From positions 4,216,001 through 4,280,000 of the forward strand of contig NZ_CP033917.1 of the NCBI RefSeq assembly GCF_003815655.1: 64,000 nt of DNA, written 5' to 3'. The notes under the pieces were generated by a model. That model worked only from the letters and a program-made list of their open reading frames with translations. It was not told where the DNA came from and did not search any database. This document shows, piece after piece, positions 9,851 through 19,244 of the stretch. Numbering within the stretch: the first letter of the stretch is position 1; the number at the start of each line of letters is the position of its first letter. The position numbers and the translations under genes are program-made. This stretch comes from Chryseobacterium sp. G0201 (lineage in GTDB: Bacteria; Bacteroidota; Bacteroidia; Flavobacteriales; Weeksellaceae).

Positions 9851-10141
9851 TTATTTAGAATAATTAAAAATAACGAGGTAAATATAAATGAATCTTTCAA
9901 TAAAAATCAAACTGATATTTGTCATATAATTCAAAATGCAGTGAACCAATGTCAACTTAAGCTTGAATTAATGGTCAATGCAAACGATTAACCATCTTTA
10001 TAGAAGCAAAATCTGCAGTCCCAAAATGAGAAAATATTTTAGAAATTAATTATTTAAATTAACAAAAATGTAATATTGTAGAATTAATTACAGCATAAAA
10101 ATGCTCAATATTTGACAAATTGAAATCCCCGAAATTGATAC

Positions 10142-11653
10142 TTATGTCAGTAATTTTACACTTTCAGATAAGATTTCGATGCTTCTTTCCATTTCATCAA
10201 AATTTAAATTTCCAAAACCCAATCTCATGGCAGTAATGTTTTTATTCTGGTAAAGTGAGGTTTTAGGAATGAAGAGATTGTTTTGAGCACAATGACGGCT
10301 AAGTTGCATCAGGTTGATCGGAATATTCCATTCTGCCCAAATAGCGAGGCCTCCAGATGGTTTTTGAAAATTGATAGAATCTCCTAAGTGTTCATTCAAC
10401 AAATCAGAAAAATGATCCCGTCTTTCCTGATATACTTTTAATGATTTCTTTAAATAACGATTAATTTCACCTTCAGCAATCATTTCTCCAAGGACTCGTT
10501 CCATCAAAACATCGCCCTGTCGGTCTATAATTCCGAGATATTTCCGCATTTCGATCATTAAATTTTCGGGAGCCACAATAAAGCCTGTACGAAAGCCTGG
10601 AGCAAGAGATTTTCCAAACGAGCCGATGTAAATAACCATTCCGTTCGTATCTGCACTGGACAAAGGAAGAATCGGACTTTTATCATAATGGAATTCGTAA
10701 TCGTAATCATCTTCAAGAATGATAAAACCATATTCGTTGGCTAAATTAAGAAGTTCTAATCTCCGTTTTGCGCTCAGGGTGACTGTGGTAGGATAGTGGT
10801 GATGCGGCGTCAGATACAGCATTCTGATTTTTTGCTTTTGACAAGTTTCTCTAACACTTTCTACGATAATTCCTTCTTCATCAATAGGAATTGAAATAAT
10901 ATTAACTCCAACTTTTTGAAAGATCATATTCACAGAAAAGTAACTTAAAGCTCCCACCAAAACGGTATCGCCTTGCGCCAACAATATTTCAGAAACAATA
11001 TAAATACTCATTTCCGTACTTCGGGTGATGAGAAGATTATTCTTTGAAATAGGTAATCCTCGTGATAAATTGAGATAATGAGAAAGATTTTTCTTAAAAA
11101 ACTCACTTCCATCATGATTGTAATGTCCGAGCATTTTCTGCTGTGACTTTCGCTTCAAAATCGAACTGTAAAATTTAGAATGCTGATCAATTTGGGTTAA
11201 TCGGATATCCGGAACTCCATCATTGAAAACAAATTCACACGTAGAATGTTCAAAAGGATTATCCAGAATATTTGACGTTTTAAATGAAAAACCTGTCGAT
11301 TTTGGATAGTTTTCAAGATGATTTTCCTCAAAAGTTTTAATCTCTAATGGTTTATCCTGATTTTTCCCGATGACAAATGTTCCTTTATTTGGCAGACTTT
11401 CAACCCATCCTTGAGCAAATAATTCATCGTAAACCGCAACAATTGTATTTCGATGTACTTCCAAAATCTGACTTAAAGCTCTTGTTCCAGGGAGTTTTGT
11501 ACCAAAAGGAATATAACCTCTCTGTATTGCATTGATCAATTGATTCGCAATTTGCATATAGATAGAAGTTTCAGACTTTCTATCAATTTTTACAAAACTT
11601 TTATAAGGAATCTCAACCGGACTATCCATAATATCAAAACTGGCACCATTCAA
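10142..11653 (-). CDS. MocR/PdxR-type regulator: GntR winged helix fused to aminotransferase fold
   Basis: A 503-residue protein with a GntR-type winged helix at residues about 30-97 (LPGTRALSQILEVHRNT is the recognition region) followed by a class I aminotransferase-like domain. PLP-site features are EDDYDYEF (314-321) and the lysine K348 in YIGSFGKSLAPGFR. Proteins of this family sense PLP or amino-compounds and control nearby genes. It is divergent from the biotin operon; if the first ATG is used only 43 bases separate the two starts, and the -33 region of the biotin promoter would fall inside this gene. The second ATG (start at 11629, MDSPVEIP) leaves more room and is a serious alternative. 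Control of the biotin operon is inferred from the arrangement. Confidence 0.85.
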   Translation of the reverse strand: MNGASFDIMDSPVEIPYKSFVKIDRKSETSIYMQIANQLINAIQRGYIPFGTKLPGTRALSQILEVHRNTIVAVYDELFAQGWVESLPNKGTFVIGKNQDKPLEIKTFEENHLENYPKSTGFSFKTSNILDNPFEHSTCEFVFNDGVPDIRLTQIDQHSKFYSSILKRKSQQKMLGHYNHDGSEFFKKNLSHYLNLSRGLPISKNNLLITRSTEMSIYIVSEILLAQGDTVLVGALSYFSVNMIFQKVGVNIISIPIDEEGIIVESVRETCQKQKIRMLYLTPHHHYPTTVTLSAKRRLELLNLANEYGFIILEDDYDYEFHYDKSPILPLSSADTNGMVIYIGSFGKSLAPGFRTGFIVAPENLMIEMRKYLGIIDRQGDVLMERVLGEMIAEGEINRYLKKSLKVYQERRDHFSDLLNEHLGDSINFQKPSGGLAIWAEWNIPINLMQLSRHCAQNNLFIPKTSLYQNKNITAMRLGFGNLNFDEMERSIEILSESVKLLT

Positions 11654-11669
11654 CCATCCGGCAATATAC

Positions 11670-11677
11670 TACATTTG
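11670..11677 (+). promoter_or_regulatory. -7 element TACATTTG of the biotin operon promoter
   Basis: A perfect TAnnTTTG match lies 20 bases before the ATG at 11697. No clear TTTG element is found about 19 bases upstream, so the promoter may need an activator, for which the divergent MocR-type protein is the obvious candidate. Confidence 0.5.
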
Positions 11678-11696
11678 GTTCATAAAATAAAAACAT

Positions 11697-12320
11697 ATGG
11701 AATTTTACAATCTGCTTGAAAAAATTGTGCAGGATAACGAAATGCACGCCAAATGGCTCAACACGCTTTCTTTCATGGAAAATGCCGGAGCACGAAAAAT
11801 TTCTGCTTGTGAACATCCGACGAAAGTAAGTTTAATTCAGTTAAAACATGCTGCAGAAGAGCATCGCCATTCTTATTATCTAAAAAAACAAATAGGAAAA
11901 TTAGATCCTGAATTTTGTAAAACCTATGATGGAAAAGAACTTTTGGCATCAATTGCAACAAGACAATATCTTCATTCTTTGGATGTTAAAGCCTGTAAAT
12001 ATCTTCAAAATAACTTCACTTTAACAAAGGAAGAATTGAAATATGCAGCATATCTTTTTGTGACGTACGCTATTGAAGTTCGCGCAGATGAATTATATCC
12101 CGTTTATCAGGATATTTTGACAAAAACTTCGTCAAAAATCATGGTTAAATCAATAATTCTGGAAGAAGAAGGACATTTGGAGGAAATGATTAATCAATTG
12201 GATGAATTTTCTGAAAATTGGAAACCTCACGCTGAAAATATTTTAAAAATCGAACATGAACTTCATGATCAATGGATCAATGCGATTATTGAGGAAGTTG
12301 CAAAGTTTAATTATGCTTAA
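11697..12320 (+). CDS. Ferritin-like carboxylate-diiron protein at the head of the biotin operon
   Basis: A 207-residue, mostly helical, soluble protein. I do not recognise a named family, but the spacing of metal-ligand residues is that of a ferritin-like four-helix diiron protein: E28 in the first helix, E55-H56-R57-H58 (ExxH) in the second, E127 and E132 in the third (YAIEVRADELYP) and E157-E158-G159-H160 (ExxH) in the fourth. Such proteins are oxygenases, oxidases or iron stores. Its end overlaps the bioF start by 8 bases, so it is co-translated with biotin genes. No bioC, bioH, bioW or bioI lies nearby, so a role in making or releasing the pimeloyl precursor is an attractive but unproven idea. 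A storage or repair role is possible too. Confidence 0.6.
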   Translation: MEFYNLLEKIVQDNEMHAKWLNTLSFMENAGARKISACEHPTKVSLIQLKHAAEEHRHSYYLKKQIGKLDPEFCKTYDGKELLASIATRQYLHSLDVKACKYLQNNFTLTKEELKYAAYLFVTYAIEVRADELYPVYQDILTKTSSKIMVKSIILEEEGHLEEMINQLDEFSENWKPHAENILKIEHELHDQWINAIIEEVAKFNYA

Positions 12321-13422
12321 AAATTTTCACCATTTTCAGGAAGCTTTAGAAAAAAGAAGGGAAGAAGGAACCTTGAGGATTTTACAGCCAAAAGCAGAAG
12401 GAATAGATTTTTATTCTAATGACTATTTGGGATTGGCGAGAAATAATGAACTACAAAATTTATTGTTAGAAAATATTATAACAAATCCCCAATTATTATC
12501 AGGAAGTACCGGATCAAGGCTCATTAGTGGAAATAGTTCAACCGTTATTGAAACCGAAAATCATATTGCAAAAGAGCATCAATATCCATCTTCTTTGCTT
12601 TTTTCGTCAGGTTACAATGCCAATTTGGCTTTATTTTCAACACTTCCAACTCGTCATGATACGATTATCGTTGACGAAAAAATTCATCGTTCTGTGCATG
12701 ATGCCTGTAAAATGTCGCATGCAAAAAAGTTGAAATTTAAACATAATAGTCCTGAAGATTTAGAACAAGTTTTAAAAAGACAAAACGGAAATTGCTACAT
12801 CGCAATCGAGAGCCTTTACTCTATGGATGGGGACTTTGCACCGATTCAGGAGATTGCTGAAATCGCTGAAAAACACAATGCTCATTTAATTGTTGATGAA
12901 GCTCATGCTTTTGGAGTTTTTGAATATGGTTTGGTTGAAAAATATCAATTACAAGATAAAGTTATAGCTACAGTTATAACCTATGGAAAAGCTTTAGGAG
13001 CGCATGGAGCAGTCATTTTGAGTAACGATACAATCAAATCTTACCTTATCAATTTAGCATCACCTTTCATCTACACAACCTCAGCTCAGGACATTCAGTG
13101 GATGAGTATAAAAACAAGTTATGAATTTTTAAAAGAGAATGAAAAATTATCACTAAAACTTCAAGAGAATATTAAAATTTTTCGTCAACAAAATTTGAAA
13201 ACTCCTTCTTCTGAAAACAGCCCGATTCAGGCGATTTTAATACCAGATAATAATCGTTTGAAAATTTTAAAGGAAACTTTATTGAATGAAGGATTTTTAA
13301 CCTATGCGGTTTTTAGTCCGACTGTAAAAGAAGGAACCGAAAGATTGAGAATTTGCTTGCACAGCTTTAACACAGAAAAAGAAATTATACAGCTAACGAG
13401 AATTATTAAAGAATTTACATGA
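12313..13422 (+). CDS. bioF: 8-amino-7-oxononanoate synthase
   Basis: PLP enzyme of the alpha-oxoamine synthase family, 369 residues from the ATG at 12313. It condenses pimeloyl-ACP or pimeloyl-CoA with alanine in the first dedicated step of biotin ring formation. Seen are FYSNDYLGLA near the N-terminus, SGSTGSRLISGN, the aspartate motif DEAHAFGV and the PLP lysine in TYGKALGAHGA. The reading frame stays open further upstream, but the extra 19 codons lie inside the preceding gene, and the start at 12313 matches the N-termini of the family. It overlaps the diiron gene by 8 bases and bioD by 4. Confidence 0.92.
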   Translation: MLKNFHHFQEALEKRREEGTLRILQPKAEGIDFYSNDYLGLARNNELQNLLLENIITNPQLLSGSTGSRLISGNSSTVIETENHIAKEHQYPSSLLFSSGYNANLALFSTLPTRHDTIIVDEKIHRSVHDACKMSHAKKLKFKHNSPEDLEQVLKRQNGNCYIAIESLYSMDGDFAPIQEIAEIAEKHNAHLIVDEAHAFGVFEYGLVEKYQLQDKVIATVITYGKALGAHGAVILSNDTIKSYLINLASPFIYTTSAQDIQWMSIKTSYEFLKENEKLSLKLQENIKIFRQQNLKTPSSENSPIQAILIPDNNRLKILKETLLNEGFLTYAVFSPTVKEGTERLRICLHSFNTEKEIIQLTRIIKEFT

Positions 13423-14030
13423 AATTATTTGTAACCGGAATCGGAACAGAAATAGGAAAAACCGTTTGTTCGGCAATTTTAACTAAATATTTTAATGCAG
13501 ATTATTGGAAACCAATTCAGTCTGGAGATTTGGATTTTTCAGATAGCATGAAAATTCAAGATTGGGTTGGTGAAAATGTTGTCATTCATCCTGAAACATA
13601 TCAATTACAATTAGCAGCATCACCGCATCAGTCGGCCGCGCAAGAGGGAATTTCAATTAATATCAATGATTTCAATCTTCCTGAAACTCAAAATAATCTA
13701 ATCGTAGAAGGAGCTGGTGGATTGATGGTTCCTTTGTCTGACAGTGAATTTATGATTGATTTAATTGAAAAATTAAATATTCCGGTTGCGCTTGTTGTGA
13801 GAAATTATCTAGGCTGTATCAATCACAGTTTATTATCGATCAAGGCTTTAAACCAAAAAAAAATTAATCTAAAATATTTGATTCTTAACGGAAATTTTCC
13901 ACCAGATACAGAAAGAGTCATTTGCAAAAATATTCAACCGAAAACCGAAATCATCAGAATTTCTGACATCGAAAATATAACAAAAGAAAATATAGAAAGT
14001 ATTACAAAACAATTAATAAAAATAGGATAA
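13419..14030 (+). CDS. bioD: Dethiobiotin synthase
   Basis: A 203-residue ATP-dependent carboxylase that closes the ureido ring of dethiobiotin from 7,8-diaminononanoate and CO2. The P-loop variant GIGTEIGKTV is at residues 7-16, KPIQSG follows at about 37, and EGAGGLMVPL, the family signature, is in the middle. It starts inside the last codons of bioF (4-base overlap) and its stop shares a base with the bioB start, so translation of the three genes is coupled. Confidence 0.93.
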   Translation: MKLFVTGIGTEIGKTVCSAILTKYFNADYWKPIQSGDLDFSDSMKIQDWVGENVVIHPETYQLQLAASPHQSAAQEGISININDFNLPETQNNLIVEGAGGLMVPLSDSEFMIDLIEKLNIPVALVVRNYLGCINHSLLSIKALNQKKINLKYLILNGNFPPDTERVICKNIQPKTEIIRISDIENITKENIESITKQLIKIG

Positions 14031-15043
14031 TGGATAAAACAAAATTAAGGAATAACTGGACCAAAGAAGAAATTGAAGAAATTTATCATCAGCCTTTACT
14101 TGAATTAATTTATAAAGCAGCAACCGTTCATCGCGAGTGGCACAATCCGGAAGAAGTACAGATGTCAACATTATTATCTATAAAAACAGGTGGTTGTACT
14201 GAAGATTGCTCATATTGCGGACAAGCTGCACGTTATCACACGAATATTAAAGTTCAGGCTTTACTTCCAACAGAAAAAGTTATTGAACATGCCCAAAAAG
14301 CAAAAGATAATGGTTCTTCCCGCTTCTGCATGGCTGCGGCGTGGAGAGAAGTAAGAAATAACCGTGATTTTGACAGAGTAATTGACATGGTGAAAGGAGT
14401 AAATGAACTTGGAATGGAAGTTTGCTGTACGCTCGGAATGTTGACGGAAGATCAGGCCATTCGTTTACAGGAAGCTGGTTTGTACGCTTATAATCATAAT
14501 CTGGATACTTCAGAACAATATTATGAAGAGATTATTTCTACCAGAACTTTTGACAATAGAATCAACACCATCAATAATGTCAGAAAAGCAGGAATTACAG
14601 TTTGTTCGGGAGGTATTATCGGTCTTGGAGAAACACACAGAGACAGAATTTCAATGTTGTTGACCTTAGCAACAATGCCAAAACATCCGGAATCTGTTCC
14701 CATCAATGCATTGGCAAGAGTTGCAGGAACACCACTTGAAAACAATGAGAAAATAGACACTTGGGAAATGGTAAGAATGATCGCCACTACAAGAATTGTA
14801 ATGCCTTCTTCAATGGTTCGTTTGAGTGCAGGAAGAATTGAAATGACAGAATTCGAACAAGGCTGGTGCTTCATGGCAGGTGCAAATTCAATCTTCACAG
14901 GAGAAAGAGAAACCTTATTGGTAACGCCAAATCCTGGGGTTTCGGAAGATATGCAAATGCTGAATACGTTAGGTTTAAAGCCGATGAAGAGAGAAACAGA
15001 AAAAGTTATGGATCAGTTTGAAACTTGGAAAACTAACGCTTAG
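14030..15043 (+). CDS. bioB: Biotin synthase (radical SAM)
   Basis: A 337-residue radical SAM enzyme inserting sulfur into dethiobiotin. The cluster-binding motif CxxxCxxC is seen in GGCTEDCSYCGQ near residue 57, with later biotin-synthase signatures NHNLDTS, CSGGIIGLGE and the conserved arginine region SAGR. It begins one base inside the bioD stop. The family length matches. A gap with a strong inverted repeat separates it from bioA. Confidence 0.95.
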   Translation: MDKTKLRNNWTKEEIEEIYHQPLLELIYKAATVHREWHNPEEVQMSTLLSIKTGGCTEDCSYCGQAARYHTNIKVQALLPTEKVIEHAQKAKDNGSSRFCMAAAWREVRNNRDFDRVIDMVKGVNELGMEVCCTLGMLTEDQAIRLQEAGLYAYNHNLDTSEQYYEEIISTRTFDNRINTINNVRKAGITVCSGGIIGLGETHRDRISMLLTLATMPKHPESVPINALARVAGTPLENNEKIDTWEMVRMIATTRIVMPSSMVRLSAGRIEMTEFEQGWCFMAGANSIFTGERETLLVTPNPGVSEDMQMLNTLGLKPMKRETEKVMDQFETWKTNA

Positions 15044-15053
15044 TCTAAATCTA

Positions 15054-15116
15054 AAATAATGAATTGTGAATACTTAATTGTTAATATAAAGCTGGAAAAT
15101 TCACAATTCATTATTT
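15054..15116. repeat. 18-bp perfect inverted repeat between bioB and bioA
   Basis: Arms at 15054-15071 and 15099-15116 are perfectly complementary (core TGAATTGTGAAT / ATTCACAATTCA) with a 27-base loop. There is no U-tract after it, so it is not a standard terminator; it more resembles a dispersed palindromic element or a transcript-stabilising hairpin. It lies between co-directional operon genes and could make bioA expression differ from bioFDB. Confidence 0.8.
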
Positions 15117-15156
15117 ACCATTCACCAAATTACTCATTACCAATTATCCATTGCTT

Positions 15157-16449
15157 ATGAACTTACAAGAACGTGACAGAGCCGTCAACTGGCATCCGTA
15201 CACCCAGATGAAAACCGCCAACGACGCCATTCCTATCGTTAGAGGAAAAGGTGTTCATCTTTATGACCATGAAGGAAAGCAATATATTGATGCAGTTTCT
15301 TCATGGTGGGTAACTCTGCATGGGCATGCTCATCCTTATATTGCACAACGTGTTTCCGAGCAGTTGAATACCTTAGAACAAGTTATTTTTGCCGGTTTTA
15401 CACATGAACCAGCCATACAACTTTCCGAAAATTTATTGAAACTGCTTCCTGAAAACCAACAGAAAGTTTTTTACTCTGATAATGGATCAACAGCCGTTGA
15501 AGTGGCTTTGAAAATGTGCATTCAATATTGTTATAATCTTGGAAAAGAAAAAACGAAAATTTTAGCTTTTAAAAATGCTTATCACGGAGATACTTTTGGA
15601 GCCATGTCTGTAAGCGGGAGAAGTGTCTGGACAAAACCTTTCGGGGAAATGCTGTTTGAAGTTATTTTCATTGATACTCCAACTTCTGAAAATCTGGAAA
15701 ATTTAAAAAATCAGATTAAAAAGTATGCAACTGACATAGCTTGTTTTATTTACGAACCCTTAATTCAGGGAGCGGCGGGAATGTTGATGTATGAAGCTCA
15801 AGATTTAGACGAATTAATGAAGTTTTGCAGAGAACAGGAAATTTTAATGGTTCAGGATGAAGTTTTTACAGGTTTTGGACGAACAGGAAAGCTTTTTGCA
15901 GCCAATCATCTTTCGGAAAAGCCTGATATCATGTGTTTTTCAAAAGGCTTGACAGGCGGAACTTTACCTATGGGAATTACCACTTGTTCGAATGAAATTT
16001 ACAATGCTTTTTTGTCTGAAGATAAATATAAAACATTGTTTCACGGGCATTCTTTTACCGCAAATCCATTGTCGTGTACAGCAGCTTTGGCGAGTATGGA
16101 ATTATTGTTGAATGAAGAAACTCAACACAATATCCAAAGAATATCTGAACAGCATTCTCAGTTTTCAATTCTTTTAAAACAACATTCTAACGTTGAAAAT
16201 GTTCGTCAGACAGGAACTATTATAGCATGGGAATTTAAAACACATCAAGGAACTTCTTATTTTAATGAAATAGGGAAAATCTTATATGACGAATTTCTCT
16301 CGAGAGGAATTATCATGCGTCCTTTAGGAAATGTAATGTATCTGGTTCCGCCTTATTGTATTACTTCTGAGGAATTAGAGTTTACTTATAAAAATATTCT
16401 GGAGGTTTTGGATAAATTTAAAATTGAGGAAGAATTAATGAAAGCATAA
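15157..16449 (+). CDS. bioA: Adenosylmethionine-8-amino-7-oxononanoate aminotransferase
   Basis: Class III aminotransferase of 430 residues using SAM as amino donor to make 7,8-diaminononanoate. Markers are NWHPYTQMKT at the N-terminus (typical of BioA), SSWWVTLHGH, QDEVFTGFGRTG and the PLP lysine in CFSKGLTGG. A TTG two codons upstream (15151) is possible, but the ATG at 15157 matches BioA N-termini. It completes the bioF-D-B-A set, so only the pimeloyl-forming step is missing from the cluster. Confidence 0.93.
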   Translation: MNLQERDRAVNWHPYTQMKTANDAIPIVRGKGVHLYDHEGKQYIDAVSSWWVTLHGHAHPYIAQRVSEQLNTLEQVIFAGFTHEPAIQLSENLLKLLPENQQKVFYSDNGSTAVEVALKMCIQYCYNLGKEKTKILAFKNAYHGDTFGAMSVSGRSVWTKPFGEMLFEVIFIDTPTSENLENLKNQIKKYATDIACFIYEPLIQGAAGMLMYEAQDLDELMKFCREQEILMVQDEVFTGFGRTGKLFAANHLSEKPDIMCFSKGLTGGTLPMGITTCSNEIYNAFLSEDKYKTLFHGHSFTANPLSCTAALASMELLLNEETQHNIQRISEQHSQFSILLKQHSNVENVRQTGTIIAWEFKTHQGTSYFNEIGKILYDEFLSRGIIMRPLGNVMYLVPPYCITSEELEFTYKNILEVLDKFKIEEELMKA

Positions 16450-16456
16450 ACACACC

Positions 16457-16522
16457 TTGTCATTCCGGCGGAATATCCATGTCGTAAATAAAGCATAGTA
16501 GAGATTCCTCCGGAATGACAAA
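16457..16522. repeat. Inverted repeat, family C copy 1
   Basis: Arms at 16457-16474 (TTGTCATTCCGGCGGAAT) and 16505-16522 pair with one mismatch. The same arm sequence with substitutions recurs at 50265-50330. Sited after bioA and before an unrelated gene, it may act as a transcript end or be a dispersed palindromic element. Confidence 0.75.
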
Positions 16523-16677
16523 CTTAATGGAAATTAAATGGTTATAAAAATAAAATCTTTGCGCTTTACAATTCTCCAACAAAAAAAACATTCTCTTCGA
16601 GTTTTTTATATAAGTTTAAAACAAATCCAATGACTGATTGGCTTATTTTTTGAACTCGTGATCATAAATAATTTTCT

Positions 16678-17385
16678 ATGTTATCGACATTTTTATTAAA
16701 CCTTAACTGGAAAGAATTATTAATGGGTCATGAAGAGTGGTCATTTATTTTGGAGATCATATTGCGTACGGCAATCATGTTTTTAACGATCATTATCGGA
16801 TTGCGGATCTTGGGGAAAAGAGGAGTAAAACAACTTTCCTTATTTGAGCTTGTAGTGATCATCGGCCTGGGATCGGCAGCCGGAGACCCAATGTTCAATA
16901 AAGATGTGGGAATTATCTCTTCAATCATTGTTTTCATTGTCATTATTTTACTCTACAGTATTATCACTTATTTTATCGGAAAGTACAAAGGTTTTGAGCA
17001 ATTGCTTGAAGGAAAATCCATCTGTTTAATTGAAAATGGCGAATTTGCAATAGATAATTTTAAAAAGGAAAATCTCGGAAGTGATGAATTTTTTGCAGAA
17101 TTACGATTGAGAGGAGTTTCACAATTAGGTCAGGTAGAAACCGCCATAGAAGAAATTTCCGGAGAGATCAGTGTTTTCTTTTATGAAGATAAAGATGTGA
17201 AATTTGGTCTTCCAATTATGCCTAATTCATTAGAAAAGCCTTTAAAAAAGATAGAAAAAGACGATCATTATGCCTGCATTTTCTGCGGACATACAGAAAT
17301 AAAAACTCCCGGAGACATTCATAAATGCAGAAAATGCCAAAAAGACGAGTGGATTCCCGCAAGCAATAAAAAAAGAATTACGTAA
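16678..17385 (+). CDS. DUF421 (YetF-like) membrane protein with C-terminal zinc-ribbon-like tail
   Basis: A 235-residue protein with three N-terminal hydrophobic helices (about 25-100, including LRILGKRGVKQLSLFELVVI, the typical DUF421 segment) followed by the soluble YetF-type domain with LRLRGVSQLGQVETAI. The function of this family is not known; members are linked to spore or envelope traits in other phyla. The last 45 residues hold four cysteines in a CxxC-(about 15)-CxxC pattern (CIFCG and CRKCQ), which looks like a small zinc ribbon and is not a general feature of YetF proteins. It sits 11 bases before the acetyltransferase gene and is probably co-transcribed. Confidence 0.85.
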   Translation: MLSTFLLNLNWKELLMGHEEWSFILEIILRTAIMFLTIIIGLRILGKRGVKQLSLFELVVIIGLGSAAGDPMFNKDVGIISSIIVFIVIILLYSIITYFIGKYKGFEQLLEGKSICLIENGEFAIDNFKKENLGSDEFFAELRLRGVSQLGQVETAIEEISGEISVFFYEDKDVKFGLPIMPNSLEKPLKKIEKDDHYACIFCGHTEIKTPGDIHKCRKCQKDEWIPASNKKRIT

Positions 17386-17396
17386 AAGAAAAATCT

Positions 17397-17963
17397 ATGA
17401 CTGAAAAAGAAAAATGCGCCCAAGGACTTTTATACAATGCTAATTACGACCAGGAATTAATTGATGAACGAGTGAAATGCAAAGATTTGTGCCATGAATA
17501 CAATCAAACAAAAAACTCTGATACAGAAAAAAGAAATGAACTGATAAAGCAAATTATTCAACATTCAAAGGAGCAGTTTTTAATAGAACAACCCTTTTGG
17601 TGCGATTACGGTTATAATATAGAACTCGGAGAAAATTTCTATGCCAATCATAATCTTGTAATTCTCGATTGTGCTAAAGTAAGTTTTGGAGATAATGTTT
17701 TTGTTGGTCCCAACTGTAGTTTTTACACTGCCGGCCATCCCATCAATGTCATCCAAAGAAACGAGGGTCTGGAATATGCACATCCCATTTCTGTAGGAAA
17801 TAATGTTTGGTTTGGAGGAAATGTAGTGGTTTTACCGGGAGTTTCTATTGGAAATAACTCCATTATTGGTGCAGGAAGTGTTGTCACCAAAGATATTCCG
17901 GATAATGTAATCGCTGTAGGAAATCCCTGTAAAGTTTTAAGGCAGATCACAGAAAATGATTAA
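17397..17963 (+). CDS. Sugar O-acetyltransferase of the maltose/galactoside acetyltransferase family
   Basis: A 188-residue left-handed beta-helix acyltransferase. The N-terminal MTEKEKCAQGLLYNANYDQEL is the Mac domain of maltose and galactoside acetyltransferases, followed by hexapeptide repeats from about 75 to 180 with the catalytic-histidine segment FYTAGHPI and the family signature GNNVWFGGNVVVLPGVSIG. It transfers acetyl from acetyl-CoA to a sugar hydroxyl. Eleven bases separate it from the DUF421 gene. The acceptor sugar cannot be told from sequence. Confidence 0.9.
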   Translation: MTEKEKCAQGLLYNANYDQELIDERVKCKDLCHEYNQTKNSDTEKRNELIKQIIQHSKEQFLIEQPFWCDYGYNIELGENFYANHNLVILDCAKVSFGDNVFVGPNCSFYTAGHPINVIQRNEGLEYAHPISVGNNVWFGGNVVVLPGVSIGNNSIIGAGSVVTKDIPDNVIAVGNPCKVLRQITEND

Positions 17964-17981
17964 ATATAATCGAAATGTAAA

Positions 17982-19244
17982 TTAATCTTCAACATTTTTG
18001 TTTTTTGCAGCCTTCATCCCAAAATAAAACATCAAAATCACCGTAACACTTAAAAAGTAGAACGAACTTTTCCAGGAAACATCCCAATCATGTAGTTTTC
18101 CGAAAACTGGTGGACCAAACGCAGCAATCAGATATCCTACAGACTGCGCCATTCCTGAAATTTTGATAGCATTCGCACTATTTTTTGTTCTTGTTGAAAA
18201 GAATAAAATGGATAAACTAAAAGACAATCCGTTGGAAATTCCGATGATAACAGCATTTACATAAATCCATTGAGATTGTAACCAGACAAACATCATCGTA
18301 CTTGCAAACATTAAAGAGCAAATAAAAACAATCAAAATTCTCTGATTCTTCATCTTACTCGCAATGATTGGGCAACAAAAAGCAACCGGAATCATCGTGA
18401 TCTGGATAACAAAAAGAACCCAGCCTGTACTTTCTGCATGCATATTAAAATCTGTCAGCAACGATGGAAGCCAGGTCATCAGACAATAATAAAATAAAGA
18501 CTGCAATCCCATAAAAACACTGATACTCCAGGCTTGGGACGATTTAAACATATTAAAATCTGAAACACTTAAAGCCGTTTTCGTTTGATCAGTATTCTTT
18601 TTATTAAATATTATTTCAAGAGTTAATACTATAAGCCCCAAAATCGCAATAACCAACCAAATCCCTAGTGAACCGCGCCATCCGAAACCTGTCCATTCTC
18701 CGATTCTTACACTGAAACCTGATGCCAACGCCGCCGTAAGATTCATTGAAACAGCAAAAACCCCTGTCATTAAACCTATATGTTTTGGAAAATTATTTTT
18801 GACATATCCCGGAGTTACTACATTGCCGATGCAAATTCCTAAGCCTATAAATATTGATCCTAAAAACAACATCCAAAGAGAACCCGAAATTCTTAAAAAC
18901 AATCCAAAACTTAAAATAATCAATGAATACATCAAAAACCGACTGATACTGAACTTATGCGAAAATCTGCTCACCAAAACCGAGCACGTCGCAAACATAA
19001 ACAGTGGAATAGAGGTCAACATACTCACCTGAAAATTATCCAGATTCAAAGCTGTACGTATATCACTCAATACCGGAGCGACTGAAATAATAGGTGATCG
19101 AAGATTACTTGAAACCAATACTACTACCAATACATTAATAATCAGTAAAATATAAGAAATGTTTTTTCCTTTTTCAGTCTTTGTCATCGCAAGAGAATTA
19201 TTTTGATGCAAAATTAATACTGTCAGTTTGTTTAAGTTTGCCAT
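17982..19244 (-). CDS. MFS transporter of the CynX/NimT (cyanate/nitroimidazole) type
   Basis: A 420-residue protein with about twelve membrane helices. SSNLRSPIISVAPVLSDIRTAL near residue 46 is characteristic of the CynX/NimT branch of the major facilitator superfamily. Two starts are possible: 19244, or the ATG at 19187 (MTKTEKGKN), which removes a non-membrane 19-residue extension and is in my view equally likely. It is convergent with the acetyltransferase gene (18 bases apart). Substrate unknown; members of the branch handle small anions or drugs. Confidence 0.85.
   Translation of the reverse strand: MANLNKLTVLILHQNNSLAMTKTEKGKNISYILLIINVLVVVLVSSNLRSPIISVAPVLSDIRTALNLDNFQVSMLTSIPLFMFATCSVLVSRFSHKFSISRFLMYSLIILSFGLFLRISGSLWMLFLGSIFIGLGICIGNVVTPGYVKNNFPKHIGLMTGVFAVSMNLTAALASGFSVRIGEWTGFGWRGSLGIWLVIAILGLIVLTLEIIFNKKNTDQTKTALSVSDFNMFKSSQAWSISVFMGLQSLFYYCLMTWLPSLLTDFNMHAESTGWVLFVIQITMIPVAFCCPIIASKMKNQRILIVFICSLMFASTMMFVWLQSQWIYVNAVIIGISNGLSFSLSILFFSTRTKNSANAIKISGMAQSVGYLIAAFGPPVFGKLHDWDVSWKSSFYFLSVTVILMFYFGMKAAKNKNVED

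Noticed and set aside
9851..9873. TTTAGAATAATTAAAAA just before the TonB receptor start as a Fur box; TTAGAAT also occurs near 7418
   Set aside because: Only half-site similarity to my memory of flavobacterial Fur sites, no palindrome, AT-rich background makes it likely by chance.
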